Assembly: GCF_046058945.1 (NCBI RefSeq)
Contig: NZ_CP175511.1
Span: forward strand, 1,612,001 to 1,676,000
From: Brochothrix campestris
Lineage (GTDB): Bacteria; Bacillota; Bacilli; Lactobacillales; Listeriaceae
DNA: 64,000 bases
Reading direction: 5' to 3'
This document shows positions 46,594 to 54,935 of this stretch, in pieces (the stretch's first letter is position 1; every line of letters begins with the position of its first letter). The position numbers and the translations under genes are program-made. The notes beneath the pieces are model-generated. The model had not been told where the DNA came from. It was given only the letters and a program-made list of their open reading frames with translations, and did not search any database.

Positions 46594-47582
46594 TCCTCTC
46601 GATTAAGATATCGTTCAATAAACTGATCGCGCTCACTTAAAAAAGTCGGATTATGACGGTGTGGATGAATCCGATTCGTCAAAACGACAGCCGCTTCAGC
46701 CTTAGTTGGATTCACTAAAATAAAGGTTCCTGTAAAACCAGTATGGTACATAATCGGCACGGCGCTCTTCGTCAACAGCAGATCCCAACCAAGCGCGCGT
46801 TGGTTTGATTCGTCTTGCGATTGGATAGTCATTAACAGCTGGCGACTTTTGTCTGTTAAGAGAAATGGACTCGCAAATCCGAACAAATGTGACACGAGTA
46901 TTTCGATATCCTCAAGTGTCGCAAACAAGCCGGCATGAGCCGCCATACCATCCAGACAGAAGGCTTTATGATCATGTACAATGCCTTTTATTAATCCTCT
47001 GGTCGGATGTAATTCGGTTGGGACACAACTTGCTTGTTGCATCCGATTGGGACAATAGCCACTTTCCTTTAAACCAAGTGGCTGTGCGATTTTCCGTTCA
47101 TATAAATGCGCCATTGTTGCTGCGCTAATTGTCGTAATCAATTCACCTAACAGTAGAAAGTTTACATCAGAGTATTCAATCTGGCCAACGGCGGTTATTT
47201 GAGGTACAGCGTACATGTAGTCAAGCACTGCAGTTGCTTTCATCATCGGATACTGTGGGATGTTTTTTGCTAAGCCTGAGGCATGTGTCAGTAAATGCTT
47301 GACGGTCACCTCAGCGTATTTAAAACGCGGCAAGTACTGTTGTACTTTGTCATTTAAGTCGATTTTCCCATCTTCCATTAACATTAACAGCAATGGCGTC
47401 GTCACAAGTACCTTCGTTAACGAGGCCAAATCATAATAGGCCGGTGTCGTAAAAGCTGCTCTTGTCGGTTCAATTTGAGCCTGTCCGATTTGCTGATTAA
47501 ACCATTCCCCACTTGCATAGGTGCCATAAGTTGCCCCGGGAATGATACCTCTCTCTAACATCTGTGTGAGCATTTCGTGCAT
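46590..47582 (-). CDS. Serine hydrolase of the beta-lactamase class C / esterase EstB family
   Basis: A 330-residue hydrolase of the serine beta-lactamase-like superfamily. The nucleophile motif SLTK (S-x-x-K) is in YYDLASLTKVL near residue 55, and the second motif is YSDVN (Y-x-N) near residue 138. The third motif is probably HTG in YHTGFTGTFILVNP near residue 286. No signal peptide is seen, so it is cytoplasmic; members include esterases and D-aminopeptidases. It heads the ytpP-Q-R-murC operon, with GGGAGG before its ATG. The natural substrate cannot be told. Confidence 0.82.
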   Translation of the reverse strand: MHEMLTQMLERGIIPGATYGTYASGEWFNQQIGQAQIEPTRAAFTTPAYYDLASLTKVLVTTPLLLMLMEDGKIDLNDKVQQYLPRFKYAEVTVKHLLTHASGLAKNIPQYPMMKATAVLDYMYAVPQITAVGQIEYSDVNFLLLGELITTISAATMAHLYERKIAQPLGLKESGYCPNRMQQASCVPTELHPTRGLIKGIVHDHKAFCLDGMAAHAGLFATLEDIEILVSHLFGFASPFLLTDKSRQLLMTIQSQDESNQRALGWDLLLTKSAVPIMYHTGFTGTFILVNPTKAEAAVVLTNRIHPHRHNPTFLSERDQFIERYLNREE

Positions 47583-47674
47583 TTCAACAAACCTCCCTGC
47601 GCCTTACGCTTCTCTAACGTTACTATATCATATTTAGCCGCTTTTTTTCGCAATCTAAGCTGATTTTCCACCAC

Positions 47675-47705
47675 AAAAAGAGTGATGTGCAATAGCACAT
47701 CACTC
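47675..47705 (-). terminator. Leftward terminator below the DUF975 gene
   Basis: Perfect stem GAGTGATGTGC / GCACATCACTC with four-base loop, followed on the minus strand by five T. It lies next to the dispersed repeat at 47708-47790. Confidence 0.85.
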
Positions 47706-47707
47706 CC

Positions 47708-47790
47708 AGATTGTAGACAAAGTCTAAACAGTCTTCATTTTCTTTGAAATGCTATTACAGTGACTTTAGCTACGAGATGACTTGACTGAA
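47708..47790 (-). repeat. Dispersed 3'-UTR repeat, copy 2
   Basis: Related to 25031-25113, with the same place relative to a leftward gene and its terminator. Its right end runs into the promoter-like part of structured RNA copy B. Confidence 0.5.
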
Positions 47791-48014
47791 AAGAAATGTT
47801 GTTCTATCCTCTCGTATTTAAATCCTACACATGGGTGATTTCAAAAATAACGCATCGACGGGAAATAGTCGAGACGTTATTTTCTCCAATCACTGCCGTT
47901 TAGAACGGCTTTAAATTCTTTTGTTCTAGGAAACACGAGCCTTAGAAATGAGTGTACAGGTGGTACTCGACTCCAATAAAACGAGGCATTGACGACCTAG
48001 AACAGCGTTTTTAT
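47782..48014 (+). ncRNA. Candidate structured RNA, copy B
   Basis: Same architecture as 19417-19690: TTGACT (47782-47787), 17 bases, TATCCT (47805-47810), then about 200 bases with long identical stretches (from GGTGATTTCAAAAATAACGC onwards). The paired arms GTGATT/AATCAC, AAAATAACG/CGTTATTTT, GCCGTT/AACGGC and GTTCTAGG/CCTAGAAC are all kept. Differences from copy A concentrate in presumed loop or peripheral parts (for example TTGAGGT against AGAAATG, GAGAAGGCG against AATAAAACG). Here the last stem runs directly into AGCGTTTTTATT, terminator-like. It lies antisense to the 3' side of the DUF975 gene. No family known to me matches. Confidence 0.5.
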
Positions 48015-48038
48015 TCAATATTCATTTAGTAACTTTAA

Positions 48039-48926
48039 CTACTCATCTCTACTTGGTTCTGGCTCATTCGTATCATTGAGACTCTCTGTTTGACGATTGT
48101 CATTACTGCTCTCAACAACCTCTTTAGGTTGTAAGCTCCGGTAAAATGACGCCATCGTTGTCTGGAAATACGGAATCACATAAAGACAAACAATCATCCC
48201 AATGAACATGCCCAACAGGATAAGACCGACACCAATGATTGCCTCGATACCATCACCATTACGCATGAAATCTATAATTGCTAAATACGTCCCATAAGCT
48301 AATAAAATGAGCGGAACAATCATCCATCCGATAAATGACAAATAAGTTAAGAATAATTTCATGCGTTTATTTTTCATTAAAACAACACTTGTTTTAACTG
48401 CTTGATATGCTGAAATCGTTGGATTATCTTTAATAAGGTAAAAAGTTTGCTCATAACCAAGTGTTTTTATAATAGGTAACAGCATTAATAATACTGGAAC
48501 AATTAAATACCAAAAACTAAGCATGTTAGCTGCCGCTGCAATACTTATAACAATCGCTAAAATAATCGTTGGTAAAGACCACATAATTAGCAACAGCGCG
48601 ATTAAAATGTTGGCCCAAATTGCTTTCAAGTACATACCTTTTTTAAAGGCATCGAATAAATTAACGACCTTCAAACTTTCCCCATCAAACAGACGAAGGT
48701 AGAACCAGACAAAGCCGGTTGAAATCGATAAGGTTACAAAGACTGCAATCAAAACACTAAGGATAGACAGGACGATTGCTGTGCTGTCATAATTATTTTC
48801 CGTTGGAGCAACTAAGTTTAACGCCCCTGTAATGAGGTACATAATAATTAAAATACCAATAGCTATACCCCAATGACCTTTTAATGCCGCTTTTGCTTCA
48901 CGTTTAATTGTACGAATTGTTTTCAA
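48039..48926 (-). CDS. DUF975 family membrane protein
   Basis: A 295-residue membrane protein with about six hydrophobic segments (roughly residues 18-36, 52-75, 105-130, 140-155, 195-215 and 235-260). The N-terminal KREAKAALKGHWGIAIGILI is the hallmark of DUF975, as is the segment LRLFDGESLKVVNLFDAFKKG. The C-terminus is a short acidic disordered tail. It starts at TTG (48926) with GAGGTG five bases upstream. Function is not known. A structured-RNA candidate lies antisense beyond its stop. Confidence 0.82.
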   Translation of the reverse strand: MKTIRTIKREAKAALKGHWGIAIGILIIMYLITGALNLVAPTENNYDSTAIVLSILSVLIAVFVTLSISTGFVWFYLRLFDGESLKVVNLFDAFKKGMYLKAIWANILIALLLIMWSLPTIILAIVISIAAAANMLSFWYLIVPVLLMLLPIIKTLGYEQTFYLIKDNPTISAYQAVKTSVVLMKNKRMKLFLTYLSFIGWMIVPLILLAYGTYLAIIDFMRNGDGIEAIIGVGLILLGMFIGMIVCLYVIPYFQTTMASFYRSLQPKEVVESSNDNRQTESLNDTNEPEPSRDE

Positions 48927-49015
48927 GCTTACACCTCATTTATTATTGTTATCTCAAATTATAACATGTATTAGGGTATTAACCTATCTGTTTGAGATAA
49001 CATAAGACTAAATAA

Positions 49016-50239
49016 CTACGCCTTGGCATGTTCTTTAATGATTTCAATAATAACGGCGGCGGCTTTTTGCATTGATTCTTGCGCGACGTATTCATATTTC
49101 CCATGCATGTTTTCACCACCGGCAAAAATATTTGGTGTAGGTAAGCCTTTATATGATAGTTGGGCACCATCCGTTCCGCCACGAATCGGCACAATGTTTG
49201 GTTCGATGCCGACATTGGCGAAGGCCTTCTGTGCCAATTCGACAATTTCAATCACGGGTTCGATTTTTTCGCGCATGTTATAATATTGATCGGCAATCGT
49301 TAAGGTTAACGCTGTTTCACCGTATTTCGACTGTAATTTAGCAACGGCTGCTTGCATTGTCGTTTTACGTGTCGCAAAACTATTTTTATCAAAGTCTCGA
49401 ATGATGTAATACGCTTTAGCTTGTTCGACACCACCGTTTATACTCGCGAGATGGAAGAAACCTTCTTTGCCCGCCGTTTTTTCTGGTACTTCCTCAGTGG
49501 GCAGTAACGCATGGAATTCGGCAAAAATGGCACTGGCATTAACGAGTTTATCTTTGGCTGTCCCTGGATGAACGCTTTCACCTTGGATGACTAGCTTTGC
49601 ACTGGCTGCGTTAAACGATTCATACTCTAACTCGCCAACTGGTCCGCCATCCATCGTATAAGCAAACTTAGCATTAAAGCGGTCAACATCAAACTTAGCA
49701 GGACCACGACCGATTTCTTCATCCGGTGTAAAGGCAATACGCACGTCGCCATGCCTTACCTCGGGGTTGGCAATAAAATATTCGACTGCAGTCATAATTT
49801 CAGCAATCCCTGCCTTGTCATCTGCGCCCAACAATGTGGTTCCATCGGTTGTAATGAGCGTTTGACCTTTATAGGCCGCTAATTCAGAAAAGTCCGCTGT
49901 TTTCATTACAATGTTTCGTTCTTTATTTAAGACGATGTCTTGTCCATCATAATTAACATGCACTTGCGGTTGGACATTTTTACCAGTCACATCCAAAGCG
50001 GTATCGACATGCGCTAAGAAGCCGATTGTTTCAACATCGATATTGCCTTTTAAGGTGCCCATTAAGTAACCATTTTCATCCAAACTAACATCGCTCAAGC
50101 CAATGTCGGTCATCTCTTTTTGTAACAGATGTAATAAATCCCATTGTCCGGGAGTTGAAGGCGTTGTCGTACTGTCCTCATCCGCCTGTGTATCGATTTT
50201 CGCATAATTAATAAAACGTTCAGTGATTTTTTCCATCAT
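49016..50239 (-). CDS. pepT: Peptidase T (tripeptide aminopeptidase)
   Basis: A 407-residue zinc metallopeptidase (family M20) that cleaves the N-terminal residue of tripeptides in the cytoplasm. Metal- and catalysis-related segments are GFLAHVDTALDVTG (His and Asp), TLLGADDKAGIAEIMTA (bridging Asp), FTPDEEIGRGP (catalytic Glu pair) and PIRGGTDGAQLSYKGLPTPN with IFAGGENMHGKYEY near the C-terminus. The frame opens at GTG 50245, but AAAGGGAG lies best for the ATG at 50239 or the next one at 50236. It is probably monocistronic or follows the glucosaminidase gene, nine bases upstream on the same strand. Confidence 0.94.
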   Translation of the reverse strand: MMEKITERFINYAKIDTQADEDSTTTPSTPGQWDLLHLLQKEMTDIGLSDVSLDENGYLMGTLKGNIDVETIGFLAHVDTALDVTGKNVQPQVHVNYDGQDIVLNKERNIVMKTADFSELAAYKGQTLITTDGTTLLGADDKAGIAEIMTAVEYFIANPEVRHGDVRIAFTPDEEIGRGPAKFDVDRFNAKFAYTMDGGPVGELEYESFNAASAKLVIQGESVHPGTAKDKLVNASAIFAEFHALLPTEEVPEKTAGKEGFFHLASINGGVEQAKAYYIIRDFDKNSFATRKTTMQAAVAKLQSKYGETALTLTIADQYYNMREKIEPVIEIVELAQKAFANVGIEPNIVPIRGGTDGAQLSYKGLPTPNIFAGGENMHGKYEYVAQESMQKAAAVIIEIIKEHAKA

Positions 50240-50253
50240 TAACACTCCCTTTA

Positions 50254-50865
50254 TTATAATTGATCATATTGGTTTAGTTCGTAGCGTTCGATTACTTCGT
50301 TGAGTTTACGAGCGTAATCAGGGTCGGTTGCATACCCAGCTGTTTGCAACGCCTTTGTCCCTTCTTGATAAGTCTGAGCCGCTAGCACGGGATGATATAA
50401 AGTCGCGTTCCAACTTGTACCCGTTTGAAAGAGCGCTACCTGATCGTTCATCGATTGCTCCCACGTGTCATATTTACGAAAGGCCGCGGTTATCGTCACC
50501 CATTCATCATTTTGAAATTCTTGCGTCGGATAACTCAACGATTGATTATGGTATTTCCCTTTGATACCAAAGAGATTTTTTGCTTCGACGGCCAACTCAC
50601 TTTGACCCCAGTCTGATTCTAAAATGGCCTGGCTTAAACTAACGCTCGGCAATAAACCACTTAGTTGGTAGTTTTTTTGTGCGATTGGTTTTAACGTCGC
50701 AATAAAGTCTGCTTTTTGGTTTGCCTCATTAGTCGGTGTCGCTATCGTTTGCTGTTGTGGCAGCAGTCTAACGCCCTGCCATAGCACTAATACAACGCTA
50801 ATACTCAACAGTCCTAGCAACAATCGTTTGAGATTAGCTTTGCTACGCTTCCGTTGTTTCTTCAT
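50254..50865 (-). CDS. GH73 N-acetylglucosaminidase, membrane-anchored
   Basis: A 203-residue peptidoglycan hydrolase. It has a very basic N-terminus (KKQRKRSKANLKR), a membrane anchor at about residues 13-30, and a glucosaminidase domain (about 55-195) with the catalytic glutamate in SQAILESDWGQSELA and the fold-typical NLFGIKGKY and YDTWEQSMNDQVALF. No cell-wall binding repeats are present, so it is of the short, anchored kind. It lies 14 bases before pepT on the same strand, and the two may share a message. It is expected to act outside the membrane in wall turnover. Confidence 0.88.
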   Translation of the reverse strand: MKKQRKRSKANLKRLLLGLLSISVVLVLWQGVRLLPQQQTIATPTNEANQKADFIATLKPIAQKNYQLSGLLPSVSLSQAILESDWGQSELAVEAKNLFGIKGKYHNQSLSYPTQEFQNDEWVTITAAFRKYDTWEQSMNDQVALFQTGTSWNATLYHPVLAAQTYQEGTKALQTAGYATDPDYARKLNEVIERYELNQYDQL

Positions 50866-51046
50866 TGATAAATCACCCTTTTGTACCAGTTTCTATTTCG
50901 TTCTATTTTAGTTGACAGATGTCATCAATAGCAACTCAAAAGGGTTTAATTTCATTAAAAGGCCTCACCCTCCCGCTAAGTCGTACATTTAGTATATACC
51001 AACAAAAACATTTGTAATAGTGTGTATTTTCAGTTTTTTTAAAATA

Positions 51047-51078
51047 AAAACAGTTGCAGCCTGAGCCACAACTGTTTT
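51047..51078 (-). terminator. Terminator of lepA
   Basis: Minus-strand stem AAAAACAGTTG / CAACTGTTTTT with a 12-base loop, just after the lepA stop. Confidence 0.85.
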
Positions 51079-51081
51079 TGC

Positions 51082-52914
51082 TTATTTTTTCGGTTCTTCA
51101 TCAATTTTAAGAATCGCCATGAACGCTTCTTGCGGCACTTCGACCGATCCCACTGATTTCATCCGTTTTTTACCCGCCTTTTGTTTCTCGAGCAATTTAC
51201 GCTTACGTGAGATATCCCCACCATAACACTTAGCCAAGACATTTTTACGCAACGCTTTAATCGTTGAACGCGCCACGACTTTATTTCCAATTGCTGCCTG
51301 AATTGGCACTTCGAATTGTTGACGTGGAATTAATTTTTGCAAACGATCAACGATAACTTTACCACGATCATAGGCAAAATCACGGTGAACGATAAAACTT
51401 AAGGCATCGACTGGTTCAGCATTTAATAAAATGTCCATCTTCACTAATTTCGATTGACGGTAACCAATGATTTCGTAATCGAGTGACGCATAGCCACGGG
51501 TGTTCGATTTCAATTGGTCAAAGAAGTCATAGACGATTTCAGATAATGGAATTTCATACTTCACGTTGACGCGAATGTCATCCATATAATCCATTGTAAT
51601 GAAGTTTCCACGTTTACGTTGCGTTAATTCCATTACAGATCCAACGTATTCATTCGGCACCATAATTGAGGCTTGAACGTATGGTTCTTCAATAAAGGCT
51701 ACCGTTGAAGGATCAGGCATTTCAGATGGGTTTGAAATAATTACTTCAGTATCATCTGTTAAGGTTGCATGATAAATAACACTTGGAGCGGTCGTAATCA
51801 AATCAATGTTGAATTCACGTTCAATCCGTTCCTGAATGATTTCCATGTGCAATAAGCCTAAGAAACCACAACGGAAACCAAAACCGAGCGCTTGAGATGT
51901 TTCGGCTTCGTATTGTAAGGCTGAATCATTTAACTCAAGTTTTTCTAGCGCATCGCGTAAATCAACATAGTCAGATGAATCAATTGGATAAAGACCACAA
52001 TACACCATCGGATTCATTTTACGATACCCTTGTAACGCTTCGGCGGCACGGTTATCTGCATGTGTAATTGTATCACCCACTTGCGTATCAGCCACTTGTT
52101 TAATCGCAGCTGTTAAGTAACCAACGTCACCAGCCATTAACACTTCTTGTGGTGATACTTTCGGATTAAAGACGCCGACTTCAGTTACCTCAAATGACTT
52201 ACCCGTTTGCATCATAAAGATTTTATCGCCAGCTCTAACCGTTCCACTCATCACCCGAATACTCGTAATTACACCACGATACGCATCGTAAACAGAGTCA
52301 AAAATAAGGGCTTGTAAGGGCGCTTCAAGATCACCGGTTGGTGCAGGCACAAGTTCAACAACCTGTTCTAAGATTTCTTCAATCCCGATTCCTGCTTTTG
52401 CTGATGCCAAGACAGCATCGCTTGCATCTAGACCAATGACATCTTCAATTTCAGCACGAACACGTTCAGGCTCAGCCGCTGGTAGATCGATTTTATTAAT
52501 CACAGGGATAATTTCTAAGTCGTTATCTAATGCTAAATAAACGTTTGCTAACGTTTGTGCTTCGATTCCTTGAGCGGCATCGACCACAAGCACAGCCCCT
52601 TCACAGGCAGCTAAACTACGGGATACTTCATAGGTGAAATCGACATGTCCCGGTGTATCGATTAAATGGAAGGTATACGTTTCACCATTTTTGGCATCGT
52701 AGCTCAATTGCACGGCATTCAATTTAATCGTAATTCCACGTTCACGTTCTAAATCCATCGAATCAAGCAGTTGATGTTTCATTTCACGATGGGTTAAGGC
52801 GTTCGTTTTTTCTAGAATCCGGTCAGCCAATGTTGACTTCCCATGATCAATATGGGCAATGATTGAAAAATTTCGGATATTTTTTTGACGTGCTTTCATT
52901 TCGTTTAAATCCAA
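51082..52914 (-). CDS. lepA: LepA, elongation factor 4
   Basis: A ribosome-associated translational GTPase. From the start used here it has 610 residues, close to the Listeria protein. G motifs are AHIDHGKSTL, DTPGHVDF and NKIDLP. The LepA-specific C-terminal domain ends with RKNVLAKCYGGDISRKRKLL, VGSVEVPQEAFMAIL. The frame is open to 52932, but the site ATAGGAGTGG is best placed for TTG 52914; the ATG at 52899 is the alternative and gives MKARQKNIRNFS. It is divergent from rpsT, as in Bacillus where the two are also neighbours. Confidence 0.95.
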   Translation of the reverse strand: MDLNEMKARQKNIRNFSIIAHIDHGKSTLADRILEKTNALTHREMKHQLLDSMDLERERGITIKLNAVQLSYDAKNGETYTFHLIDTPGHVDFTYEVSRSLAACEGAVLVVDAAQGIEAQTLANVYLALDNDLEIIPVINKIDLPAAEPERVRAEIEDVIGLDASDAVLASAKAGIGIEEILEQVVELVPAPTGDLEAPLQALIFDSVYDAYRGVITSIRVMSGTVRAGDKIFMMQTGKSFEVTEVGVFNPKVSPQEVLMAGDVGYLTAAIKQVADTQVGDTITHADNRAAEALQGYRKMNPMVYCGLYPIDSSDYVDLRDALEKLELNDSALQYEAETSQALGFGFRCGFLGLLHMEIIQERIEREFNIDLITTAPSVIYHATLTDDTEVIISNPSEMPDPSTVAFIEEPYVQASIMVPNEYVGSVMELTQRKRGNFITMDYMDDIRVNVKYEIPLSEIVYDFFDQLKSNTRGYASLDYEIIGYRQSKLVKMDILLNAEPVDALSFIVHRDFAYDRGKVIVDRLQKLIPRQQFEVPIQAAIGNKVVARSTIKALRKNVLAKCYGGDISRKRKLLEKQKAGKKRMKSVGSVEVPQEAFMAILKIDEEPKK

Positions 52915-53114
52915 TTTGTCCACTCCTATCACTCTTTACAAACACTAATTTATTGGTTAACGCGAACGATTGTCCGCTCAATTTAGTCATTCGTCTGTTC
53001 GTTTCGCCTTTAAAAAGGCAACTCTTATTCATTATATAGTAGCCTGAAATAATTGGCAACTTACGGTTGGATTGTGGGGAATTCTGACTGTAAAAAGAAA
53101 TTTAAATTTGAGGT

Positions 53115-53143
53115 TTGCATTCCCACACGTTTTCATATATAAT
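53115..53143 (+). promoter_or_regulatory. rpsT promoter
   Basis: TTGCAT (53115-53120), 17 bases, TATAAT (53138-53143), about 80 bases before the start codon. Confidence 0.75.
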
Positions 53144-53154
53144 TAAGTCTGTCT

Positions 53155-53193
53155 TATGGTTGGAATTAGAGCTATCTAATTAGATGAGCCATA
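53155..53193 (+). promoter_or_regulatory. Hairpin in the rpsT leader
   Basis: Nested stems TATGGTT / AGCCATA (53155-53161 with 53187-53193) and AATTAGA / TCTAATT (53164-53170 with 53175-53181) in the 5' leader of the S20 gene. The position suits autogenous control by S20, but I know of no described motif that it matches. Confidence 0.45.
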
Positions 53194-53222
53194 GTATGAT
53201 TATTTCAACGGAGGTGACATAA

Positions 53223-53477
53223 ATGCCTAACATTAAATCCGCAATTAAACGCGTAAAACAAACAGAAACTCGTAACGAATTAAAATCTTCACAACGTGCT
53301 GCTGTTCGTTCTGCAGTTCGTAAATTCGATGCTGCTGTTGTAGCTAACGCTGATAACACAAGTGAATTATATAGCCAAGCTGTTTCAAAACTTGATGGTG
53401 CTGTTTCAAAAGGTTTGATTCACAAAAACAAAGCAGACCGTAGTAAATCACGTCTTGCTAAAAAATTAGCTAAATAA
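53223..53477 (+). CDS. rpsT: Ribosomal protein bS20
   Basis: An 84-residue, lysine-rich helical protein of the small subunit that binds 16S rRNA early in assembly. Segments MPNIKSAIKRVKQTETRN and GLIHKNKADRSKSRLAKKL are typical. The start has CGGAGG upstream. It is a single-gene unit with its own promoter, leader hairpin and terminator. Confidence 0.97.
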   Translation: MPNIKSAIKRVKQTETRNELKSSQRAAVRSAVRKFDAAVVANADNTSELYSQAVSKLDGAVSKGLIHKNKADRSKSRLAKKLAK

Positions 53478-53483
53478 TCTCTT

Positions 53484-53511
53484 AAAGAGCCTTTCATTAG
53501 GCTCTTTTTTT
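53484..53511 (+). terminator. Terminator of rpsT
   Basis: Stem AAGAGCC / GGCTCTT with eight-base loop followed by T run. Confidence 0.92.
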
Positions 53512-53551
53512 GTGCTCATTTTTAAAGAAGCCCCGAATTTTTGTCATGAGG

Positions 53552-53580
53552 TTGCTTTATTTTGATATTTTTTATATACT
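53552..53580 (+). promoter_or_regulatory. Promoter of the threonine operon
   Basis: TTGCTT (53552-53557), 17 bases, TATACT (53575-53580). The 70-base leader to the hom start holds no T-box, attenuator or leader peptide that I could see. Confidence 0.7.
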
Positions 53581-53651
53581 GAGTTTATTAATTTCTAAAA
53601 AGTCGCATTATTCTGAACTTAATAACAATAGAAATTAGAAGGAGGTCTTTT

Positions 53652-54932
53652 ATGTCATCATTAAACGTTGGTGTTCTTGGATTCGGTACAGTCGGAAGTG
53701 GTGTTGTCCGCATCTTAAATGAACATCAAGATAAAATCAGTCAAATTACAGGGTATGATATTGCCATTACGAAAGTGCTTGTGCGTGATTTAAGCAAAGC
53801 ACGACGTTACGAAAATACAGGTATCACTTTAACGACCAATGCGAACGATGTCATCGGTGACCCTTCAATTGCTATTATTGTCGAAGTAATGGGTACGATA
53901 GAAACGGCCTATGACTATGTCGTAAAAGCCTTACAGGCGGGTAAACATGTCGTGACTGCCAACAAAGATTTAATCGCCTTACACGGTGATCATTTAATTA
54001 CAATTGCGCGTGAAAATAACTGTGACCTCTTTTACGAAGCGAGTGTTGCGGGCGGGATTCCGATATTAAGAACAATTGTCAACGGCTTAGCATCAGACCA
54101 TCTCAAAAAAGTAATGGGTATCGTCAACGGTACAACTAATTTCATGCTCACTAAAATGACCAGTGAAGGCCTTACATATAACGATGCGCTGCAACAAGCT
54201 CAAGCTTTAGGTTTTGCCGAAAGCGATCCGACCAACGATGTTGACGGGATTGATGCCGCTCGCAAAATGGTAATTTTAACGCGCCTCAGCTTCGGGATGA
54301 ATGTTTCGTTAGACGATGTGTCTGCAACTGGGATTCGCAACTTAACGGTTGACGAGATTAAGCTGGCCGACCAACTTGGCTATACCATTAAATTGCTCGG
54401 TATTTCAGAAGAGACGAATGGTGCAGTAGATGTCTGCGTGACACCGACGCTCTTACCAAAGACACATCCATTGGCAGGTGTTCATAACGAAAACAATGCG
54501 GTGTTTGTTATTGGTGAAGCTGCTGGCGAAACAATGTACTATGGACCTGGCGCAGGTGAATTACCGACCGCTTCCAGTGTCGTGAGCGATATTATTAGTA
54601 TCGCCAAAAACATCAAGCTTGGTACAACGGGCAATGTCTTTAACTCGTATGTGCACGAGACGAACAAATTAGCTGATGCCAACTGCTATGCCAAATACTT
54701 CGTCCGTCTCAAAATGACTGATGAAACAGGTACGTTCTTAAAGATGACCCAACGATTCACAGAACAGAACATCGGTTTCAGTCGCATTTTACAGCTGCCT
54801 GAAAACGATGATCAAGCGACCGTCGTTGTGATTACGCATACAACTAGTCGTGCCAATTTACATGAAGCGCTTGCTGCCTTAAAAAATGACAATGGGATTG
54901 TGGTTCATTCACATTACCGAGTGGAGGATTAA
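53652..54932 (+). CDS. hom: Homoserine dehydrogenase
   Basis: A 426-residue NAD(P)-dependent enzyme that reduces aspartate semialdehyde to homoserine, the branch point to threonine and methionine. The N-terminal Rossmann motif is GVLGFGTVGSGVV; the catalytic region carries VTANKDLIALHG, EASVAGGIPILRTI and GFAESDPTNDVDGIDAARKM. An ACT domain (about 350-426, RFTEQNIGFSRILQLPENDD) suggests allosteric control by threonine. The start has AAGGAGG. It is the first gene of hom-thrC-thrB; the thrC ribosome site lies within its last codons. Confidence 0.95.
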   Translation: MSSLNVGVLGFGTVGSGVVRILNEHQDKISQITGYDIAITKVLVRDLSKARRYENTGITLTTNANDVIGDPSIAIIVEVMGTIETAYDYVVKALQAGKHVVTANKDLIALHGDHLITIARENNCDLFYEASVAGGIPILRTIVNGLASDHLKKVMGIVNGTTNFMLTKMTSEGLTYNDALQQAQALGFAESDPTNDVDGIDAARKMVILTRLSFGMNVSLDDVSATGIRNLTVDEIKLADQLGYTIKLLGISEETNGAVDVCVTPTLLPKTHPLAGVHNENNAVFVIGEAAGETMYYGPGAGELPTASSVVSDIISIAKNIKLGTTGNVFNSYVHETNKLADANCYAKYFVRLKMTDETGTFLKMTQRFTEQNIGFSRILQLPENDDQATVVVITHTTSRANLHEALAALKNDNGIVVHSHYRVED

Positions 54933-54935
54933 TTT

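Noticed and set aside
53520..53651. T-box or attenuator ahead of the threonine operon
   Set aside because: The leader is only about 70 bases after the predicted start, with no T-box sequence, specifier loop or terminator hairpin.
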